A stretch of 10,749 nucleotides of DNA from an uncultured Prevotella sp. (lineage in GTDB: Bacteria > Bacteroidota > Bacteroidia > Bacteroidales > Bacteroidaceae). The stretch covers positions 1 through 10,749 of the forward strand of contig URJQ01000097.1 in NCBI GenBank assembly GCA_900548195.1. Direction: 5' to 3'. The notes under the pieces are model-generated. The model made no database searches. It had not been told where the DNA came from and saw nothing but the letters and a program-made list of their open reading frames with translations. The translations under genes were made by a program, and so were the position numbers. This document shows, piece by piece, positions 8,301-10,749 of this stretch; positions within the stretch are counted from its first letter, which is position 1; each line of letters begins with the position of its first letter.

Positions 8301-8618
8301 CTCATTCTCATATATTTGCTTATGCTCACGCAGAGTGATGTTCACGAGTTTTCCGTCAACGGCATAGTCGAGTGGCTTGCCTGCAAGGAGAGCTTGAATG
8401 ACGGATGCAAATTCCTCATTCTTTGCTTTGTGATTCACTTTGTAGCCCTCCACGTCTTCGTAGGTAAAGAGGATTCTATATCCACTGACCCTTTCCAGAC
8501 GTTTCAATGCCTGTGACATACTTTCGTTGTGAAAGCTGATAGTCACCTTCTGTGCAAACAGTGTTCCTGAATATAGAAACAGCATTAGCATAAATGCAAT
8601 CAATCGTTTTCTATTCAT
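5313..8618 (-). CDS. SusC/RagA-family TonB-dependent transducer-transporter with STN domain
   Basis: A 1101-residue outer-membrane importer. In order: signal peptide (cleavage near FA-Q, 22/23); STN secretin/TonB N-terminal signalling domain at about 24-97; carboxypeptidase regulatory-like domain at about 109-180 (FSGVVLDENNEPIIGATV); TonB-box-like segment LTEVVV at 184-189; plug at about 195-322, with the SusC hallmark TLKDATAKAIYGSKAANGVIVI at 298-319; and a beta-barrel from about 330 to the terminal Phe (SLQVQLTF), a normal outer-membrane insertion signal. SusC proteins with an STN domain are typically paired with FecR/ECF sigma regulators, which are present next door on the opposite strand. 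So this protein probably both imports the substrate and senses it. The start at 8616-8618 has no clear Shine-Dalgarno, which is normal for Bacteroidota. It is the first gene of the five-gene operon. The substrate is unknown; the neighbouring lipoproteins hint at peptides. Confidence 0.96.
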   Translation of the reverse strand: MNRKRLIAFMLMLFLYSGTLFAQKVTISFHNESMSQALKRLERVSGYRILFTYEDVEGYKVNHKAKNEEFASVIQALLAGKPLDYAVDGKLVNITLREHKQIYENEKKSFSGVVLDENNEPIIGATVKIIGTQLATVTDVNGKFSFKEWPRGAHLIISYIGMETTDVKASENMTIRMKPDAQNLTEVVVNGAFTRKANTFTGAVTSVKGEELQRIGNANILQSLKNIDPSFLQVENLGSGSNPNALPDFQMRGGSTISSVQGEYASSANQPLFILDGFETELTKILDLDMNQVESLTTLKDATAKAIYGSKAANGVIVIETKRPNQGRLRINYTGSLNLEVADLSSYDMCNAAEKLEVERLAGLYSSDNPMTQMTLDQQYASKLREVLAGVNTDWIYQPLRTGVGHKHSLFVEGGDKTMQYGINLAYNRTQGVMKGSDRNTFSGAMTMAYRVKGFLFRNKLTIDYNNSNNSPYGDFNTYYQMNPYSRLYDENGFLIKSYSYMNATGSNGIYYNPLYNTTLNTKDNSTYTTITDNFYAEWQATDDIRVIGRFGIVNKQSTADIFKPANHTDFINQSNVYRKGSYRQTNGKNTDINADLGLSFGHQWGKHLVFANAQLNMSNNTYNNTQVLAEGFPNDFMDDIKFAVQYAEKATPTGLEGVSRSCGGILSANYSFDERYLFDANYRLSGSSETGRNNRWGSFWSIGAGWNIQNEAFMKELFSNGIVNRLKLRASYGYTGSQGFSSYDAYPMFSYYSDASYNGAIGSYVKGLANKDLRWQQKYDTNFGVDFTLLDNALSGRFDYYIATTDGMITNVTVPGTTGFSTYVANLGKTENKGYEAYLNWRFFQNNQGRDYINVYASMAHNKNTLKEISSNLRAWNDAQDKNQMDESTSASLRSKPSVKYYEGCSMNAIWAVKSLGIDPQNGKEIYVKKDGTVTYEYDVNDQVVCGDTQPKFNGNIGLNGEINGWGFTVAANYRWGGQMYNTTLVSRVENAPIQYNADRRVLTDRWQKPGDVSLFKAITDRSITLPTSRFVEDYNLFTLSSLSFYYDFRNCNFLKKSFLERLKVAAYANDLFVISSVKTERGTDYPFARTFSLQVQLTF

Positions 8619-8776
8619 ACCGTATGGATTGTATTAGTTAGAAAAAATATGTTTGTTGTTTTAATTGGTTAACGAGATTGTTACAAAAACGGGCACGGTA
8701 AATGTCAAAAAGTTGCAAAAAAACACTGAAAAGTAAGAAAAATAACCGTTTGTCTTAGATTTTGATTAAAAAAGTG

Positions 8777-8784
8777 TATATTTG
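8777..8784 (+). promoter_or_regulatory. Probable -7 element of the sigma/fecR promoter
   Basis: TATATTTG is a perfect match to the Bacteroidota housekeeping -7 consensus TAnnTTTG. The matching TTTG-type -33 element is poor: TTTG occurs at 8749-8752 and 8761-8764, but with spacers of 24 and 12 bases instead of about 19-21. The best-spaced remnant is TTAG at 8755-8758 (18 bases). Transcription would start near 8790, giving a leader of about 85 bases. A 6-pair inverted repeat (ATTTGC-ATCC-GCAAAT, 8780-8795) spans the element and the expected start point. Confidence 0.65.
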
Positions 8785-8801
8785 CATCCGCAAATTCCAT
8801 A

Positions 8802-8852
8802 TATTGTCTTGCTGGGTGGTATAGATGCTCTCAACAATACAATAAGACAATA
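8802..8852 (+). other. Leader stem-loop upstream of the sigma gene
   Basis: A perfect 9-base inverted repeat, TATTGTCTT (8802-8810) with AAGACAATA (8844-8852), separated by 33 bases. The loop and right arm contain three copies of ACAATA (8834-8839, 8839-8844, 8847-8852), so the left arm can pair in more than one register. It lies wholly between the likely transcription start and the GTG start codon. Its function is unknown. Confidence 0.4.
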
Positions 8853-8875
8853 AAAAGATTAGACAACAGAAATCT

Positions 8876-9364
8876 GTGGACGACAGCAGCCTTTTTGACA
8901 TATTATTCAAGCGCTATTATAGCCAACTGTATGTTTTCGCACATCATTTCCTGCATGTGGATGAAGATTGCCATGATGCCGTGAGTGAGGTGTATGAAGA
9001 CGTATGGAGGCATTATGCTGATATAGAAGAGGACAAAGCTCTGGCATATATGTATCAATGCCTTCGTCGTAACTGCCTCGACAGATTAAAGCATAAAAAA
9101 GTGGAGGATAAATATATTCGCCTTTCTTCAATCATTACAGAGCATCTCGTCACGCAAGAGCAGATAGAAGAGGCTTATCGGCGAGAGACTGTCATAGAGC
9201 AAGTATTGCAATCACTGCCTCCACCCACGCAGGAAATATTCATACAGTGCTATGTGGAGCGTCGCAAATACCAGGAGGTAGCTGATAATTTGGGCGTAAG
9301 CACCAGTACTATAAAGAAACATATCATCCGTGCATTGAAAATAATTCGTGAGCGTGCCCGATAA
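8876..9364 (+). CDS. ECF sigma-70 family RNA polymerase sigma factor (FecI/RpoE-like)
   Basis: A 162-residue extracytoplasmic-function sigma factor, which directs RNA polymerase to a small set of promoters once released from its anti-sigma factor. Region 2 spans about 7-75 (LFKRYYSQLYVFAHHFL, then DAVSEVYEDVWRHY, then YMYQCLRRNCLDRLKHKK). Region 4 spans about 106-158 (LPPPTQEIFIQCYVERRKYQEVADNLGVSTSTIKKHI), a standard helix-turn-helix. The GTG start at 8876 is used because an in-frame TAA at 8843-8845 leaves no ATG upstream of region 2, and the next in-frame Met, M59, lies inside that domain. It is transcribed divergently from the SusC operon, its most likely target, and is followed after 83 bases by its anti-sigma factor. 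The family call is secure; the target is inferred from position. Confidence 0.95.
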   Translation: MDDSSLFDILFKRYYSQLYVFAHHFLHVDEDCHDAVSEVYEDVWRHYADIEEDKALAYMYQCLRRNCLDRLKHKKVEDKYIRLSSIITEHLVTQEQIEEAYRRETVIEQVLQSLPPPTQEIFIQCYVERRKYQEVADNLGVSTSTIKKHIIRALKIIRERAR

Positions 9365-9372
9365 CTAAACCT

Positions 9373-9408
9373 TGTCGTTCTATAAATAAAAAACATTTAT
9401 TTCCGACA
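9373..9408 (+). other. Stem-loop between sigma and fecR-like genes
   Basis: A perfect 7-pair A/T stem (AAATAAA 9384-9390 with TTTATTT 9396-9402, 5-base loop) sits inside a 5-pair outer stem (TGTCG 9373-9377 with CGACA 9404-9408), with an uneven internal loop of 6 and 1 bases. It begins 8 bases after the sigma stop codon and ends 12 bases before the AAGGAG motif, leaving that motif free. No U-tract follows. It could act as a partial attenuator or stability element setting the sigma to anti-sigma ratio. Confidence 0.45.
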
Positions 9409-9420
9409 CCCGAAACAAGT

Positions 9421-9485
9421 AAGGAGCGAGAAGAATGCAGGAACCTAATGACCATCAATATAACAAGAATGAAAGAATTGGATGA
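9421..9485 (+). other. Shine-Dalgarno motif and 16-codon leader frame overlapping the fecR start
   Basis: AAGGAG at 9421-9426 is followed, after 8 bases, by an ATG at 9435-9437 that opens a 16-codon frame (MQEPNDHQYNKNERIG) ending at TGA 9483-9485. This frame differs from the anti-sigma frame and overlaps both of its possible starts (9448 and 9469). Either it is a translated leader that couples fecR translation to its own, or the motif is a chance purine run, since Bacteroidota rely little on Shine-Dalgarno pairing. The peptide resembles nothing I know. Confidence 0.3.
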
Positions 9486-10584
9486 TATACTGAATATAAT
9501 GGAGCCTGATGCTGATATTACTGACGAGCAGTTGGAGCAATTGGCTGGCGATGCGGACCTCCGTACCGCTGCAGAAGACATTGCCATCGCTCGCAGCATA
9601 TTGACACCTAAGCCAGACAAAAACGAGGTGAATGCCAGACTGAAAACTTTCAAGATGGCACATCCTGATAGCTCCAGAAACGCTGAACCGGACGAAAAGG
9701 GCAAGACGCGCTTGATATGGCTATCGCTTACTGCTACGGCAGCTGTCATTGCTGGTATGATATGGATATTGCAAAAGCCTGTCCACAATGAGGATCCATC
9801 ACTTCTGTTTCAAGCTGACGCAACGATAGGAGCACGCATTACTGATAAAGCTGGAAATATCGTGCCACTGATGGCACATGATGATGGCAGCGTAGATTCG
9901 GTGATTAAAGTCAAAGATTATGCAACAAACATTGACATGCTGGAACATGACACCTTGATGCTTTCCCTTTCTCAGGGGCAGAGTTATCGTGTGGACCTTC
10001 CGGATGGGTCAAAGGTGTATCTCCATCCTGGAAGCCGATTGCTTTATCCTACGGCTTTTGGACAGCATTCGCGTGATGTGAAGTTGAGCGGAGAGGGATA
10101 TTTCGTCATAGCCAAGGATGCTACACGGCCATTTCATATTATCACAGACAGATCCATCACTTCCGTTCTCGGCACCGAGTTTTATCTCTCTTCATGCAAG
10201 GAAAGCGATGAAAGCCTCGTCCTTGTCAATGGCAAAGTACGTTTCAGAAAGAAAACTGATGAAACTTTCGTAGATGTCAGTCCCGGACAGGAAGCTGTGC
10301 TCAATCAGTATGGCTACATAGACGTTCACCCAGCCGACACAATGCAATATACATCATGGCGCGATGGCTTCATATATTACGATCGCGCTTCGCTGGATGA
10401 AATCCTGAAGCAGATAGGAGCCATCTATAATGTCACAGTGCATTGTTATAATCGTAATCTTCTCAGTCTTCACATGCACTTTGTGTTGCGTCGCGACCAG
10501 AATCTGAATGATGCCGTAGAAATGCTCAATAGCATGAAAAAGGTTCACGCTACACTGCGTGGTAGTACATTGATTATTAGGTAA
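9448..10584 (+). CDS. FecR-family anti-sigma factor with DUF4974 C-terminus
   Basis: A 378-residue inner-membrane anti-sigma factor that holds the ECF sigma factor until signalled by the outer-membrane transporter. The cytoplasmic part (about 1-87) is acidic and helical and would bind the sigma factor. A single membrane segment lies at about 88-108 (RLIWLSLTATAAVIAGMIWIL). The periplasmic part has a FecR domain at about 178-272 (LPDGSKVYLHPGSRLLYP, then LSGEGYFVIAKD, then VLGTEFYL) and a DUF4974 domain at about 308-377 (FIYYDRASLDEILKQI, ending in the usual TLIIR). DUF4974 resembles the STN fold and is the likely contact for the SusC signalling domain. Two starts are possible: ATG 9448, or ATG 9469 (MKELDDILNIM, 371 residues), which looks more like family N-termini. 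Neither has a well-spaced Shine-Dalgarno of its own. No other membrane segment or signal peptide is seen. Confidence 0.95.
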   Translation: MTINITRMKELDDILNIMEPDADITDEQLEQLAGDADLRTAAEDIAIARSILTPKPDKNEVNARLKTFKMAHPDSSRNAEPDEKGKTRLIWLSLTATAAVIAGMIWILQKPVHNEDPSLLFQADATIGARITDKAGNIVPLMAHDDGSVDSVIKVKDYATNIDMLEHDTLMLSLSQGQSYRVDLPDGSKVYLHPGSRLLYPTAFGQHSRDVKLSGEGYFVIAKDATRPFHIITDRSITSVLGTEFYLSSCKESDESLVLVNGKVRFRKKTDETFVDVSPGQEAVLNQYGYIDVHPADTMQYTSWRDGFIYYDRASLDEILKQIGAIYNVTVHCYNRNLLSLHMHFVLRRDQNLNDAVEMLNSMKKVHATLRGSTLIIR

Positions 10585-10654
10585 CTGAAGTTTCGTAAGC
10601 AGCTAATATGCTACCTATCAGTAATAAAATATCAATAAATATATAATGATAGGT
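10585..10654 (+). other. fecR 3' region with an 8-bp inverted repeat
   Basis: No gene is present after the fecR stop codon. A perfect 8-base inverted repeat, ACCTATCA (10613-10620) with TGATAGGT (10647-10654), encloses a 26-base A/T-rich loop; its right arm overlaps the start of repeat copy B. A weaker stem with a bulged A occurs near 10595-10613 (GTAAGCA with TGCTAC). Neither is followed by a U-tract, so neither is a clear intrinsic terminator. Confidence 0.4.
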
Positions 10655-10713
10655 TGTTGGTTGTGGGTTGTCGGTCGTTGGTATTTGGTTGCTCGGTACT
10701 GTCTTCCAGACAG
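10648..10713. repeat. 3' repeat/hairpin cassette, copy B
   Basis: This is the partner of the segment at 109-164. A G/T-rich tract at 10648-10679 is the inverted match of 133-164 (27 of 32), and 10690-10712 is the direct match of 109-131 (22 of 23). Positions 10699-10713 form a 6-pair, 3-base-loop hairpin (CTGTCT-TCC-AGACAG). The only mismatch in the direct repeat (T118 against C10699) is matched by a change in its pairing partner (A132 against G10713), so the stem is kept. After the hairpin comes a pyrimidine tract (CCGTCTCTCTCTTTC), a poor but possible terminator tail for the sigma/fecR transcript. Confidence 0.75.
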
Positions 10714-10749
10714 CCGTCTCTCTCTTTCATGTAATCCCGAGACTTCGTC
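10714..10749. repeat. Right flank with inverted repeat piece and possible half palindrome
   Basis: Positions 10721-10733 are the exact reverse complement of 39-51. The last nine bases read GAC-TTC-GTC, the centre of what may be a longer palindrome cut by the window edge. No gene is supported; a minus-strand frame is open here but runs through the repeat cassette. Confidence 0.4.

Larger units (their letters stand above)
8619..8875. promoter_or_regulatory. Divergent control region between susC-like and sigma factor genes
   Basis: This A/T-rich gap of 257 bases must hold the start signals of both units. Toward the sigma gene a clear -7 element is present (8777-8784). Toward SusC I find no full TAnnTTTG match on the minus strand; near misses occur, with one mismatch each. 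That fits a promoter read by the neighbouring ECF sigma factor rather than the housekeeping one, but I do not know its recognition sequence. Other marks are a GTTAAC palindrome at 8668-8673, TTGT-T-ACAA at 8679-8687, and several A-tracts at 8685-8689, 8707-8711 and 8717-8723, which could bend the DNA. Confidence 0.6.

Noticed and set aside
7980..8516. 178-codon plus-strand open frame opposite the SusC N-terminus
   Set aside because: It lies wholly antisense to the STN and regulatory-like domains of a well-supported gene; its product is Cys/His-rich without a family pattern, and no promoter was found.
8619..8770. Housekeeping -7 element for SusC on the minus strand
   Set aside because: Only one-mismatch TAnnTTTG-like strings were found (such as TACTTTTC and TATTTTTC), which is expected by chance in A/T-rich DNA.
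9324..9788. 154-codon minus-strand open frame opposite sigma/fecR
   Set aside because: It is antisense to the well-supported fecR N-terminus and crosses the sigma/fecR gap. Its hydrophobic, Ser-rich product is the usual shadow of the opposite coding strand.
10595..10654. Intrinsic terminator right after fecR
   Set aside because: The stems are either bulged or have a 26-base loop, and none is followed by a run of T.
1..10749. CRISPR arrays, tRNA or rRNA genes, insertion sequences
   Set aside because: No spaced direct-repeat array, no cloverleaf or rRNA sequence, and no transposase or integrase frame was seen. The only repeats are the ones listed.

Overview
The window looks like a chromosomal piece of a Bacteroidota genome, most likely Prevotellaceae (Prevotella/Segatella-like). 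This rests on a SusC/SusD pair, Bacteroidota-specific lipoprotein families (DUF4843, PKD-like), an ECF sigma/FecR pair with the C-terminal DUF4974 extension, a TAnnTTTG-type -7 element, weak Shine-Dalgarno use, and the AATTATG and GGTTGTTGG intergenic repeats common in that group. The genus is an inference from style; there is no rRNA or other marker gene.

Layout. Positions 1-159 hold no convincing gene but carry a repeat/hairpin cassette. Five genes on the minus strand (read from 8618 down to 160) form one probable operon: a TonB-dependent SusC-like porin with an N-terminal STN signalling domain, a SusD-like surface lipoprotein, a DUF4843 lipoprotein, a PKD-like lipoprotein, and a periplasmic TlpA/ResA-type thioredoxin with a DUF4369-like front end. 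The 257-base gap 8619-8875 separates this operon from a divergent plus-strand pair: an ECF sigma factor (GTG start) and its FecR-type anti-sigma factor. From 10585 to the end there is no gene, only a stem-loop and a second copy of the repeat/hairpin cassette.

How it works together (inference from families). The STN domain of SusC, the FecR anti-sigma factor and the ECF sigma factor are the three parts of a cell-surface signalling relay: ligand binding at the outer membrane is passed to FecR in the inner membrane, which frees the sigma factor to transcribe the transport operon. SusC and SusD form the TonB-driven importer, and the DUF4843 and PKD-like lipoproteins are probable accessory subunits on the same complex. 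No glycoside hydrolase, lyase, esterase or sulfatase is present, so this is not a classical polysaccharide utilisation locus. The four-gene order SusC-SusD-DUF4843-PKD recalls the B. thetaiotaomicron peptide-binding SusCD complex with two extra lipoproteins (recalled as BT2261-BT2264, not checked). With a periplasmic thioredoxin at the end, uptake of peptides, possibly disulfide-bonded, is a reasonable hypothesis.

The less ordinary parts are non-coding. Short stem-loops sit in three of the internal gene gaps (sigma/fecR, susD/DUF4843, DUF4843/PKD). There is a tiny leader reading frame with the only good Shine-Dalgarno noticed at a gene start, overlapping the fecR start. Both outer ends of the locus carry a matching 3' cassette whose hairpin shows a compensatory base-pair change.
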